Source of the DNA: Proales similis
Taxonomy: Eukaryota > Rotifera > Eurotatoria > Ploima > Proalidae
NCBI GenBank assembly: GCA_019059635.1
Contig: JAGVRJ010000013.1
Coordinates: 1,054,001-1,118,000 of the forward strand
Reading direction: 5' to 3'
Length of the DNA: 64,000 nt
A program made the position numbers and the translations under genes. The notes under the pieces were generated by a model that saw only the letters and a list, made by a program, of their open reading frames with translations, did no database searches and was not told the origin of the DNA. Numbering within the stretch: the stretch's first letter is position 1; each line of letters starts with the position of its first letter. Of this stretch, positions 23,060 through 33,738 are shown in pieces.

Positions 23060-24231
23060 ATGTCTAAACAGAACTCGGCAAAGGAAATCGACTCTGTCCG
23101 CGGATGGGACGGTGAGCGCCACCCGTTCAGTTGTGGCTCGAAAATAATCTCTAAAAACGTTCGAATTCAAGACGCACGCACTCTGCTGCGCAAGTGGCGC
23201 GACGACAATCAGAGGAGAAGCGCAGACGTGCTACACTTGTGGGAGAACCATTTGGCGGTGGCCATAAACAAACTCGGCGACGAAAGTAATCAAATGAGCA
23301 CTGTCTTATCGAACGCTGGCTTGGCTTAGCGCGCAAAATTAATTTCAGAATGGCTCGTCTACGAACAAGTTTACGTTGCGGCGCTCGATTGCCACAATCT
23401 GATTGTGGCATCCGAATGCATCCAGGCCCTGCGCAGCCAATTTCCAAAGAGCGTTCGAGTCAAGAAGCTGTTCGCAATGAAATTCGAGAGCTTGGACAAG
23501 TAAACTTCTTAATTGACGCTGTGTGCAAAGCTTTGTGATCAAGATTGCTTGACGATGAAATTAGATTCGACTACGCAATCGACAAGTACGAGTCAATCCT
23601 GGAAGAAGACGACACGAACGCGGTAGGCTCTAGTCGCGCTCGCACTGACCGAACTGAGTCTGACACTCGAACAAGCTGGTGCGTAAACGCAAGATCGCCT
23701 GCTTGAAGTCGCAGAACAAGATCAAGGAGCTGATCGCCGAGCTAAATGAATACTTGAAGACCTATCAGGCGGACCAAGAGGCCTGGCTTGAACTCAGCGA
23801 CGTCTACTTGTCGCAGGTGGACCTGTCCAAAGCGGCTTTCTGCCTCGAAGAGCTTATTCTCATGTTCCCGCACAATCATGTTTACCACCAGCGCTACGCG
23901 GACATCAAGTACACTCAAGGACAGTTCGAGCTGGCCAAAACCTACTACGCCTACTCGGCCCGACTCAATCCGGACAACATTCGTGCACTTTACGGCCTGC
24001 TGTTGACCACTTCGCGGCTGAAGAACTCGACCAAGAGCAAAGAACAGACCGAGATCGCTCGGCTCAATGAATGGGCCAAAAAGACTCTGGACCAAAAATA
24101 CAAGGTTAGCCGCTATTGCCTCCCAAACTAGCTAACGAACACTTGTCAACTCTCCAACTCTCAAGGCCGCCAAAGCGCCCAGACCCATCTTGAACTCTGT
24201 GACTGACTTGTTTGAACAGCTATCGATTTAA
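23060..24231 (+). CDS. EMC2: ER membrane protein complex subunit 2
   Basis: Seven exons joined across introns of about 50-65 nt give about 285 residues. The predicted protein has the EMC2 landmarks: an N-terminal KWR-containing helix, YEQV-xx-AALD, the LRxQFP segment, repeated tetratricopeptide helices with RKRKIA, ELNEYL, DQEAW and FCLEEL, and PHNH-Y-x-RYA-x-KYTQG. EMC2 is the cytosolic TPR scaffold of the complex that inserts tail-anchored and weakly hydrophobic transmembrane helices into the ER. The last exon, after an intron following the main TPR exon (which ends near 24100), supplies a short conserved C-terminal tail ending at TAA 24229-24231. It is convergent with the next gene. Confidence 0.92.
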
Positions 24232-24521
24232 AATTTTGCTCGCGGAGACCTCAGCGCCGATTCGTCTACTTCTTAATGACATGATTTTCCTTTTACCTCC
24301 TTCTTACAACTCGATTAAACTTGTCTGCGCCTGCACTCGTTTTTTAAAAAAAAAAGATGGCCTTGTTTCTAGACCAACAGATTGATTGATTGAGTTGGAA
24401 TAATTGCTGTGGCAAATTTCAATCGATTTTGGCCCTGCTTATAAATATATTCATTTGTGCTCATAATCAACAAACAAAAGAAAAAATAAGAAGAAAATGG
24501 CAGCTGAAAGGCAAGATAAGC

Positions 24522-26371
24522 TCAAACAGCTTCGTTATTTACACTGCCCAGCAGGGAAATGCTTGCACTTTGGAAGCCGCTGCTGGCAGTTTCCAGTTTG
24601 TCCACTTTACAAGTGCTGCTAGTAGTGCTGTTGTTGTTCTGGTACAACTCGTTTATGTACTGGATGACCGGAATAAGATTGTCTATTGACTTGGGCTCAA
24701 TGGAAATGCGTTTGCTGCGACGATGCATTTTCTGCTGATAAGTTTTGAGCGACCGTTTGGTGCCGCGGCCGGTGGCATTCTTCGGACTTGCGAGCAGTTG
24801 ATCGTTGCGATGCGCCAAACTTCGACTCGTACAGCTCAGTTTGGTGGGCGTGCGACCAGCCGACGAGACCTTTTCGAGCAACTTCTGCTGCCGCTCGCGT
24901 CTGTACTCGCGCTTGACCCTCAAATACGAACTTCGGATATCTTCGATCAGATTGGCAAACGTTTTGCCGTTAATGGTTATGCTCTCGTTGGAGTAGAGCT
25001 CGACTGCTTCTTGCGCCTTTCTCAGCTCGCTGTCCAGTCGTTTGCGCTCGCGCTCCTCGAACAACGAGCTGTAGTTGCGGTGTTTGAATCGATTCGGATC
25101 GCTGTACTTTTTCTCAAAACGCAAATACTCGTTCCACTTTTTTTTCCACTCGGCCAACGCCTCGATCGGCAGCTCATGCGTCCGCTTGAATTCAGTCAAC
25201 GAGTTCAAGTAGGCTTCGTGTCGCTCGAGCAGCTCCTCAGTCAATTGCGCTAAATGCATTGCTCAGGTCAATAAGGCCGATTTAAACAACAATTCAGTTC
25301 AGATTTACATTCACGGAGCATGGGCTCGTGTTCTGCCACTTCGAACTGGTCGTAGACGCCCTCCTTCCAGGTTTGTTCTATTTGCGCGCGAACAAGGCCG
25401 AGCAGCTCCTGACACTTTCCGTCGCGTTTCTGGTGGCATCGTTTGAGCTCTTTTTTGAGCAGCTCGGCTGTTCGCTTGCTGAAGCAGTCCGAGCGGCAAA
25501 CTAGATGTGAGATGGCCTCGTTTCGGATGTTGTAGCGGAGCCACATGCTGAGGATTTGGGCGCGAGTATGTTCGATTTCGGCGACCAGATTGTCGCGCTC
25601 TTTGCTCAGCTTTTTAAATGACACTTTTAGACAAGAAGCTCGAACCAGGACCGATGAAAATACGAACCTGCGAGTAGAGGCGACGAAGCGCATCGATGCT
25701 CGCCCGATCTATTTGACACTCGGAATCGTCCAGGCTAATGGGCACTGGAATTTGATAAGAATCTCGAAATATCTGCAGCTGCTCCAATATGTGGTCCACT
25801 TCGGTGAGACGGGCTTCTCGCTCCTGTTCGAGTTGAGCCACGTGCTGCTCGATGCGGAGTAGATCGCGAGCTGTCGGCTCCTCGCTAATCTCCAGTACCT
25901 GCTCGCCCAACTCGGCGCACAACTGTTTCTCCTCGGAGCGCAGCTCGCCAAGTTTCTTGTTGTGTTCGATACGGACGCCGTCGAGCTGGCGAAGACGACT
26001 TTTGTAAAATTCCTTTTCGTCGAGCAGACTGTTAAAGTTGGTCATCTGGTCGGACGATTGCACGGAGGAGTCAAGGGCACTCTCAAGCCGCTTCACTCTG
26101 CTCCTGTACTCGTCTATTTTGCCTCTGATCTCGTCGCTCATCTCCAGTTCGCCCTCGTAAATCTCCTGCATCAGTTTCTAGCAAACGCTTTCTTAGAGCC
26201 CGAGCGCAAAAGTGACCACATGAATTTTCGTCCTACCCCGATCTGTTCGTTGACGAACACACTTCGAGTGCGCATCGCTTCCGAGTCGAAGCCGATTCGG
26301 GTCCACACGCCGAATATCTGCTTCCAATAAGAGACGAGCTGGTCGCATGACAGTCGCTGGATGCCTTCCAT
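24522..26371 (-). CDS. PRC1: PRC1/Ase1/MAP65 family antiparallel-microtubule bundler
   Basis: Four minus-strand exons (ATG at 26371) give about 560 residues: a helical N-terminal dimerisation rod, a long spectrin-like helical region, and a basic Ser/Thr-rich tail. The best landmark is in the last exon: W-x-x-Y-L-x-FE-x-KYSDPNRFKHR followed by a charged helix and ITINGKTF. These match the microtubule-binding spectrin domain of PRC1. The tail contains RTPTK, resembling the Cdk-site region of the family. PRC1 crosslinks antiparallel microtubules at the spindle midzone and is needed for cytokinesis. Introns at about 26241-26183, 25665-25622 and 25311-25263 are approximate. Confidence 0.9.
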
Positions 26372-26942
26372 GCTTCAATCGAGTAGAATTTATGACAGGT
26401 TGTGAAAGGTGCGAACTACGGTAAAGTAAGATTCGGCTTACCAATCGGACAGTGGATCCTTCATTTCTTCACTAGTCTTGTTTAGGGGTAACCACCATTG
26501 GCGTGCATTGAGCGCTTGCTTGTAGACCAAGGTCCCGCCTTCGCATTCGAACTGCTTCGCGCCTTTTTTTATGCTCGCTCAATCGACATGTCGACACGAA
26601 TTTGTCCGATTTGTGGAACCCGCGCTCAATTCCCGAAATCTAGTCAACCTGACCCGAGTCGTTGATTACACACCAGTCAAATAGATCATTCTTAGCCAAG
26701 TAAATTGACTTGAAATGAATTTTGAGTCAAGGCCAAATTCAAAACCAAAGTCCTAGTTTATTTTGCAATCCAAGTGATTTGCGAGAATGAGCTGGCTATC
26801 GGCAAACTGCGTTCGTTCACTTTCATTTAGGCTCCAGCATTTCAATTTAACAGTGTTAACCGTCCGGCCAGGCTCATTAGCTCTTGAGCGCAGTTAATCG
26901 TCAAATATTTCAACAAATAGATAAAAGCCAACCGAAGCAAAC
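26372..26942. promoter_or_regulatory. Divergent promoter interval PRC1/PSMD4
   Basis: 570 bp between two divergently transcribed genes, AT-richer than the flanks, no coding potential seen. It must hold both promoters; I cannot place core elements. Confidence 0.4.
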
Positions 26943-28303
26943 ATGGGCCTTGAGAGCACAATGATCTGGTAAGCGAGCCACTTGGTGACTGCCTGCGTGC
27001 CATTTCTAATCGTTCACGTTCAGTGTGGATGACAGCGACTACATGCGAAACGGTGACTTCATTCCGTCGCGCATGCAGTCACAGTTCGATGCGGTCAACA
27101 TGGTCGCATTGGCCAAGACTCGTTCCAATCCGGAGAACAACGTCGGCCTTCTCTCACTCAGCGAGTAAGATGCGAAATTGCAGTAAACTTAACAGAGCTC
27201 CCAGCATCACAGATTGCATAGGTCCAGAGTGGTGGTCAATCTGACCACAGATGTCGGTAAAGTAATCTCCAAACTACACCAGCTTTCGCCCAGCGGCTCG
27301 GTCGACATCCTCCGCGGCATCAAAGTGGCCAATGTAATCTATTGAGAAAATCTCCCCTTGGTCGCAATGTAATATGCGTAAAATTGAAAAGTTGGCGCTC
27401 AAACATCGACAAAGCAAAAATCACAAACCAAGAATTGTCCTGTTCGTGTCCAGTCCGTTAAAAGTCGACCAGGCCGAGTTCATAAAGCTGAGCAAGCGTC
27501 TCAAAAAAGAAAAGGTCAACGTGGATATAATCAACTTTGGAGAAGAAGAGCAGAACAAAGCCATTCTGAACGAATTCGTGAGCACACTGAATGGAAAGGA
27601 AGGAACAGGCAGCCACCTGGTGTCTATTGCGGCGCCAGCCAATCTTAGCGACGCCCTATTCAGCTCCACAATGTTCCAAGGCGAAGATTCAGGCCTGCCA
27701 GCTGGCTTCGGGCCCGGCTATCAGTTTGGAATGGAGGACGATCCCGAGCTGGCAATGGCGCTTCGCATTTCAATGGAAGAGAGCCGAATGAAGCAGGAGG
27801 CAGACGCCAAGAAAGGAACAGAGACAATGGAAACAGAGAGTGCGCCCGGCGAATGTAATTACAGTTCAAACACTTTCCTTTTTAAAAGCATTTTGGTTGA
27901 CGACACTTGACTTGAAGCAACGGGCGAAGACGACCTGCTACAGCAAGCGCTCGCACTCAGTCTGTCCCAAGACGACCAAGCAAACAAAGTGCCCGACTTT
28001 AGTCTCATGTCTGAAGAGGATCAGCTCAAATATGCGCTTCAGATGAGCATGGCGGCCAGCACCAGTGAAGGACAGGCCAGTGACAAGGCCACGCCGACCG
28101 ACACTGAAATGAAAGAAGACGAAGAGTACTCTAAAGCCATGAACGATCCGGACTTTTTGGAGAGCGTTATTAAAACGCTGCCCGGTGTTGATCCCAACTC
28201 AGAGGCTGTTCGTTCGGCGTTCGAAGGTCTTCAAAAAGACAAGAGCAAAGACGACGAGCAGAAAAAGAGCAGCAAGGACAAGGACAATAATGAAAAGAAA
28301 TGA
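26943..28303 (+). CDS. PSMD4: 26S proteasome regulatory subunit Rpn10/S5a
   Basis: Five exons from ATG 26943 give about 380 residues. Residues 1-190 form the VWA domain, starting with a conserved LESTMICVD-S-YMRNGDF-PSR segment and containing NPENNVG and HKPRIVLFV. Ubiquitin-interacting motifs follow: [17 protein letters not shown], a second in the next exon ([13 protein letters not shown]), and a third ([13 protein letters not shown]). The C-terminus is Lys/Asp-rich. Rpn10 sits between the proteasome lid and base and captures polyubiquitin chains. Three UIMs in one protein is within the family range. Introns are 57-64 nt with clean consensus ends. The coding region ends at TGA 28301-28303. 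Confidence 0.95.
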
Positions 28304-28674
28304 TCGCCCAACTCTCTATGCAATGATAATCTTATTCTCGCCCTGCATTATTCGTGGACTTTGAATTGAATCGACGGAAAGAGGAAAATTAAACACGAAA
28401 TTCCTCGACTTAATTTGCACATTCTAATTAAAAAAAAAACCCTAACAGCTCAGTTTTCGCGTTCTCTTTGCTTTCTATTCTCGACCCAGCCGACTTGGAT
28501 TGGCCCCATCGCCTGGACTGGGTAGCTTATAAATGTGAGCTTTTTGTTTCCCTCTCATTGGCAACCGTTCACAATACACGGATCTGAAACACACTGCAGT
28601 TTGGATTCATAGTTTGTTTATTCAAGCTAAATATTACGAGTCAATGTGATTCTGAGTCTTTTCTCTAAAACGCT
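28304..28674. other. Convergent gap PSMD4 / AKH
   Basis: About 370 bp of 3' UTR sequence from both genes, with an A-rich run at about 28430-28440. No coding potential seen. Confidence 0.5.
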
Positions 28675-29101
28675 TCAGTTCTGCTCGGGCTGGGACAGCA
28701 AGTCAAAGAGTCTTCGAGCTGCTGCCGCTTTTTCCTAAAATTCATGTTAAATGACGTTCTTGTGAGCGTTTTGACTTGTTTTCAGGCAATTACCATCAAT
28801 GTCTGCTCGTATGCCTTGAGCTCTTGTCTTATTTCGCTCATTGTTTTCGTCTCTTCAGCCGCTTGGCCGCTTCGCTTTCCCCAGCCCGGGCGTCTTTTTT
28901 CTGTTCAAAATGGAATTAATGGCTTTCTGGGTGCCGATTGAGGCAGTCTGAAAATAAGTTACGATAGAGAGATTCCAGGTCGCGTCGGCCTCCAGTCCAG
29001 TCAGTGGAGAAGGTGAGCTGCGGTTCGGCCTCACTTGGCACCAAGGTGGCAGCAATGATCGACAAGAGAAGAATCAGTTGAAATGTGTTTGCTTTACTCA
29101 T
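28675..29101 (-). CDS. Adipokinetic-hormone precursor
   Basis: Three exons (29101-28963, 28900-28794, 28734-28675; introns of 62 and 59 nt) give 101 residues. A hydrophobic signal peptide (LILLLSIIAATLVPSEA) precedes EP-QLTFSTDWTGGRR. The Gln-Leu-Thr-Phe-Ser-Thr-Asp-Trp start and the GG-RR end fit an AKH/RPCH peptide with N-terminal pyroglutamate and C-terminal amide, mature form predicted QLTFSTDWTG-amide. After a spacer the second exon encodes KR-RPGWG-KR, which would be released as a second, very short amidated peptide, (R)PGW-amide. A helical C-terminal peptide follows. AKH peptides act through a GnRH-related receptor and mobilise energy stores in arthropods. Without splicing the first frame stops after 61 codons; the spliced form restores a second dibasic site, which supports the splice model. 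Confidence 0.85.
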
Positions 29102-29216
29102 GTTGATTAAACTGTTTGCAGCGATTGGGTTTTGATTGTGAGCTCTTATTTTATGTTCAAGGGTTTGCAGCGAATGCGACCTGTCACCCAGCTTTTTATA
29201 GTTGTTTCAAAATTAA

Positions 29217-29705
29217 TTAAAAGATAAAACGAAGATGCATCTCGAATTTCTGCGACGCGTTTTCTTTCAGGGCGGAATTCTCATCTCTGCCACAACAATA
29301 ATTTTGGCTGGCGTGCTGCTCGTGTTGACGTTTCTTCCTCGTTCTCGCTATTTCCGATCTCACCTTTTTGACGACGGCCTGCTTTGATTTTTGCGCGCAG
29401 ATGGTCAAATTTTTCCCGTTCAGCCTGATTTCAAATGCCTGATTGCATGATGCTCTGATCTCGAGATCCGTCAATGACGATACATTCAAGCTCGTCCCTT
29501 ATCAACAGGCGGCAGCGACGGAAATTCTCTTTCTTTTCCTCTTCTTTGTTCTGTGCCCACTCGCTAGCCAACCTCTTTTGTTTCTTCGTTTTAGTTCAAA
29601 ACTCAGGCCCATAATCGCGCAATCCTGTTCAAACTTGACTTTCTTGATATCGCACTGCCATTTAGGTTTCACCTCATCGATCCTTTTATCTTTTATTCGC
29701 CCCAT
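29217..29705 (-). CDS. Tentative small basic protein with paired cysteines
   Basis: Two minus-strand open segments join in frame across a 75-nt intron (29572-29498, GT...AG). ATG 29705 is possible, but an upstream exon with a signal peptide may be missing. The product is about 135 residues, strongly basic. Four cysteines lie in the order C-x11-C-x32-C-x15-C around a segment FEIRLNGKNLTIC and a Lys/Arg-rich helix-like end, followed by a less convincing tail. I do not recognise the family. The gene model rests on frame continuity and Cys pattern only; it may be extended, spliced further near 29360, or not real. Confidence 0.35.
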
Positions 29706-30205
29706 TTTCAGACACCTAATCACACGATGGTGCGCTTATCCTGACGCACACAACAGCAGGGTTTCATGCACATGGGCAGAGTAGCTGCTAAAGTCAACTC
29801 GACTTGACGCCCACGTTCAAATGAGCAATAAAGGCAACAGCTCGCTTTTTCTTTATTTTAGAGTTTTAAGGAATGACTCAGAAAGAAAAGAGCCAACATG
29901 CGAGATGTTGATCGAGGCTCAGAATAGAATTGAATGAATGGTTCATTTGGTTGATATTTGGCGCCCTCTCTGAACGTCTTGCGCTGGTAATTTATTATGA
30001 AAATTATCGTCGCCCTGATTATGTTGTCTGAAATAAATCAATTGGAAAGTAAAGTTAATCATACAAGAGGCCTTTAAACTGATGTCAGATCTGCCACAAG
30101 TGCACACACACACACACACTCACGCTAAAAGCGGATAGTGAACATCCAGTGACATCTTAGGGGCCGCCGTTAAAATTGTACGAACAATGGTTTAGATCGA
30201 CGCGA
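29706..30205. other. Non-coding interval before the first Flower gene
   Basis: 500 bp. It contains a CA repeat at 30103-30119 and a 26-codon plus-strand open frame at 29998-30078 with a hydrophobic start; I do not call that a gene. Confidence 0.45.
30103..30119. repeat. (CA)n microsatellite
   Basis: About 17 bp of CA dinucleotides in the sequence. Confidence 0.9.
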
Positions 30206-30884
30206 ATGGACAACCTAGGCAGTTTTGAATCTCAGGCGGCAGGCGGACAAGCGGCGCCAGACAACACCGCATGGTGGCTGAAATGGCTCATCAAGGGCGC
30301 GGCGGTCTTCCTGGGCATAATCGCCGTCATCCTCGGATTTGTCTCGGTCTTTTCATTCTCATTCTCATGCATTCTTGCCGGCGTCGTACTCATGTAAGCC
30401 AAGCACCCTTGTCTCGAGCGTCATTTCCGGCTCTGACCATTCCCACTTAGGTTCGGTGGTGTACTCGTGCTTGTGCTCGAAGTGCCCATTTTGTTCAGTT
30501 TTATTCAAGTCCTTCAGCCATTCACTCGATTCTCAGAAGGAAGGCCCCACTGGCAAAAGACAGCGGTCTACATGGCGTAAGACATCTTTCACCACTCCAC
30601 ACCGTAAACTAGATTGAATTTTACTCGTTTAACTCAAGGCCGCCGATTGTGGTCATCATTCTGTGTCCTGGCGCATCGACCATCATCGGCTCGATTTGTC
30701 TATTTGGCGTTGCCGCTCTCTACTTTATGCTCACCGTTGGCAAAAAGTAAATATTGAATTCAAACTTGAAATCCAGCAAGTCCAGCTAATTGCTGCTTCA
30801 ACTCGCAGGGCATCTCTGGACGAAATGAGACAAGGCGCAGGAACCACAAGTGACAGCAAATACAACTTGGCCAGCGGACCGTGA
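30206..30884 (+). CDS. Flower/CACFD1-like four-helix membrane protein, copy 1
   Basis: Four exons from ATG 30206 give about 165 residues. Four hydrophobic helices are visible: FLGIIAVILGFVSVF, a second starting FGGVLVLVLEVPILF, a third VVIILCPGASTIIG, and a fourth LFGVAALYFM. The pattern LEVP in helix 2 corresponds to the LLEAPCC segment of Drosophila Flower, whose Glu was proposed to line a calcium pore. The post-helix tail TVGKK-ASLDEMRQ matches the GKKASAEDMR motif of the family. Flower acts on synaptic vesicles and in cell-fitness signalling in flies. Exon joins split codons cleanly (AT|G at 30395). A second copy follows 450 bp downstream on the same strand. Confidence 0.88.
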
Positions 30885-31330
30885 AGCGACTGTTTAGAGT
30901 CGCCTATGACCAAAGTACATCCCACTCTTCGTCATGAGCATCATCTCTTTTAAGATAGATCCCTTCGCGCTGACAGCAGATCACTCCATTCCTAAGATTG
31001 TTTAGAATTCCATTTCCTAGCAGACCTTGAAATAAAATAAGCCAGACAAAGAACAAATAAATGTCGAGGAGTCGGGTGGCAATATAATTAACAAGCACGC
31101 ACATGTATGCACGGTGATGAGGAAAGAGAAAATGGTTTCTTATCACTTGGGATGCAGCGATAGCGATAGGCTTGTTATAATTACTCACACGACATAAGTT
31201 CACTTTGGCTTGATCGTTCCAATCATCCAAGCCATACACACTTGTTCGCTTGCTCGCGCGCACACACACACATAAAGCTAGAATCGACTGAGAAACTCGC
31301 ATAAGCTCGCACATCGGCAAACTCACTCGA
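30885..31330. other. Gap between the two Flower genes
   Basis: About 445 bp with CA-rich sequence near 31258-31272 and no coding potential; probably the 3' UTR of copy 1 and promoter of copy 2. Confidence 0.45.
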
Positions 31331-31876
31331 ATGGAACAGAAAAGCAACTCGATATCAATCACGATTCAGCCGCAGCCCTCGTCGATATCGGCGACCGATC
31401 ACCTGCCCGTCCTGTTGAAATGGGGCGTCAGAATCGGTGCTGTGCTGCTCGGAATCATTACAATCGTTCTGGGCATCACCACGGTCATTTCCATCTACCT
31501 GGGCTGCATCGTGGCCGGCATAATTCTGATGTAAGCGCTCGACTGTCTCTTGTAACTCGATCTAAAACGCGCTCACGTTTATAGCATTGCCGGAATCCTC
31601 GTGATCATATTTGAGCTTCCGATATTGTTCAGCTTTGTTGAATTCCTTCGACCGTTGACGCAGTTTTCTGAAGGCCGAGCTCCGTGGCAGAAGATCATTC
31701 TCTACCTGGTGTAATCTTGCCCTTGTCCAGCGCCGTCTCTTTTGCTCTAACGCGTTCAAACTAGGCCCGGCATCGTGGTTATTGTCCTCTGTCAAGGCGT
31801 GTCGGCCATATTCGGAGCCATTTGTCTATTTTTCATTGCGATGCTCTACTTCTATCTGACATTCAGACGAGGTTAG
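31331..31876 (+). CDS. Flower/CACFD1-like membrane protein, copy 2
   Basis: Three exons from ATG 31331 give about 143 residues with the same helix order and intron positions as copy 1. The first helix is VRIGAVLLGIITIVLGIT; helix 2 carries the acidic residue in IIFELPILFSF; then SEGR-x-WQKI, and VVIVLCQGVSAIFGAICLF. It ends shortly after the last helix at TTFRRG-like sequence and TAG, so it lacks the GKKASxDEMR tail seen in copy 1. The N-terminal region before the first helix differs completely from copy 1. This is a tandem duplication followed by strong divergence; a different trafficking tail suggests a changed role. Confidence 0.85.
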
Positions 31877-31987
31877 ACTCACACTCCTCAACTTGCATTC
31901 AAAAGCCGTGTCAATTCATTCCACACATGCTAGTCCGCGCCTAGTAATCGTTTTACTCTTGTGCTCAAACACACGCAAAGCATAAAA

Positions 31988-31993
31988 AATAAA
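31988..31993 (+). terminator. Likely polyadenylation signal of Flower copy 2
   Basis: AATAAA about 110 bp after the stop codon on the same strand. Confidence 0.55.
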
Positions 31994-32119
31994 AGCGAAC
32001 CAAATTTTGTTTATTGCCTTTTTCAACGATAGAAAAGCAGTGTGAGCAAAATACAACACAAGCGTGTTCAAGCTGTGGCCGCCTTTAGCAGCCGGTCAAA
32101 AGTGCGAGTGCTGCGTTGC

Positions 32120-32956
32120 CTAATACTCGTTCCAGGGCGCGATTTTAATTGTGTCTTTGTCGCTGCTCAATGTGAAGTTGAGCGGAATATTAACAGGCAC
32201 GTAGCTGAGACGGTGTCGTTCAATTGATTCAAGAATCATGTGGCCGTCTTTCCAGCGCAGAAAGACGGCCGGGATGTGAACTAGTCGGTCGGTGTCGTCG
32301 TTGATCATGTCGACCATTCCGTCAGTGACCGGATCGTTATCCGCCACAACAACTGCCAAGGCACCGGCTTTTTCCGCATTTATCGCTTTGCTAACGAACG
32401 AGCACTGCCTGTTTGATTGGAAATAGGCACCGGTGAGTTCGGCGAAGGTTCAGATTATAGCCGACGCTTACGTACCCTCTCAAGACAAGAGCGACTTGAT
32501 CGGCAATCTCGTCCGCGTTGTCCAATTGTGCACAAGCGTCCAAAGGGGTCGCGGGCACCAGGCGAACATTCTTCAGCGTCCTTGTCTTGAACATGTCTCA
32601 GAGTCGAACCGTTCGAATTTGATGCAGCCGCTCTTACGAATGACGATCCGAACTCTTTGGCCAGCCGCACTCGATAAGTGTACTTTATGTCTTCTGGCTG
32701 ATTGATTGAGAAGAACAAATCGTCCATGTCGGACAACGGGATCTCGAGCCGTCCGTTGCGGCTCACAAGGCTTTTTGTGTTGTCGTTTAGATGAGCTTTG
32801 AATGCGACTAGGTCGTTGAGGTTCGCATTAGCTTGTAGATTCCGATGAGCTGCGGCATTCGATCAAACAAAGTGAATTTGTGCTACCTTTACTCAGTGAT
32901 GTCAAGAGCACCAAGATGCCCAGACTCCACACACCACTGCTCAGATTGGGTGCCAT
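32120..32956 (-). CDS. PRADC1: Protease-associated-domain protein PRADC1
   Basis: About five minus-strand exons from ATG 32956. The N-terminus is a short hydrophobic signal sequence (LGILVLLTSL). A later exon has INQPEDIKYTYRVRLAKEFG, matching the family segment before the PA domain. The PA domain continues with RLVPATPLDAC and DQVALVLRG, then AGALAVVVADND, MVDMINDDTDRLVHIPAVFLRWKDG and a C-terminal end in APWNEY. The matching vertebrate protein (about 190 residues) is a small secreted glycoprotein consisting of little more than a PA domain. No protease domain is attached. The central intron near 32490-32390 is approximate. Confidence 0.85.
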
Positions 32957-33738
32957 TTGTTTGGCTCGGGCTGTGTTGCTTCGTTTCAAAATATTTCCTC
33001 AAAGCAAGAGTCTAACCTTGTGCACACCACATCACACACAGTCGCACCTCGACTCGTTTGCTAATGTGACGTTTATTCTCCTTGTCACGAAGTAGAATAT
33101 ACTTGTCAGCCGCTGATCAAGTTGATCGAGTCCTCATCTGCCAGCTGTTGGCAATCACTAGCGCTCGGTTCATGAGCCCTGCAGCTCTGGGACTTTCTGA
33201 TCTAACTGCAACCTATCGACAAATGTTTGAACTGAACTTTTGCAATTAAAGATCTCGGGGAGAGAATTGTGGCCGAATTGAAGACTGGGCGGCTGTTGGC
33301 AATCAAAGACAGAGCTAACAAGAGTGGGCCACAGCTGTGCTAGTTCAGCATCGGAATGGAATAGGCCTTGGGACAAACAGGTCACTATGCAGGCAGGCTA
33401 GCGGGCAAGGCGTTAGAAAATGTAAATTGGCTCTGCAACGCGGGTTCATCTGGTCGCATATGACCGTCTGCGTACCGGCATGCCCGCCTCCCGTCTAATG
33501 TGCATGCATTAATAGGCCGAGTTGTCGTCTGCACACACACACACACACACTCAGCACGCGCCTGCCTGGACGCGTTAGTTCAGTGTCGGCGACGATTTCT
33601 TCGGTCCCTGGTCAGGCCGAGCTCTTTTTCGCAGCGTGGCGCCGGCGCATGCTTTCACTTATAAACTCCTCGCACGAATTAGTAAATGACTAAATATCGC
33701 AAAATGAACGAATCTATACTAGAGACGAAACGGGAAAC
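32957..33738. promoter_or_regulatory. Divergent promoter interval PRADC1/FUBP-like
   Basis: 780 bp between two divergent genes, no supported coding sequence, with a CA repeat at 33532-33550. It presumably holds both promoters. Confidence 0.4.
33532..33550. repeat. (CA)n microsatellite
   Basis: About 19 bp of CA dinucleotides. Confidence 0.95.

Noticed and set aside
28948-28962. A 15-nt intron in the AKH gene
   Set aside because: A 62-nt intron from the same donor restores a full precursor with dibasic sites and a proper stop.
29998-30078. 26-codon plus-strand frame with a signal-like start
   Set aside because: Too short and no continuation; hydrophobic starts of this length arise by chance.
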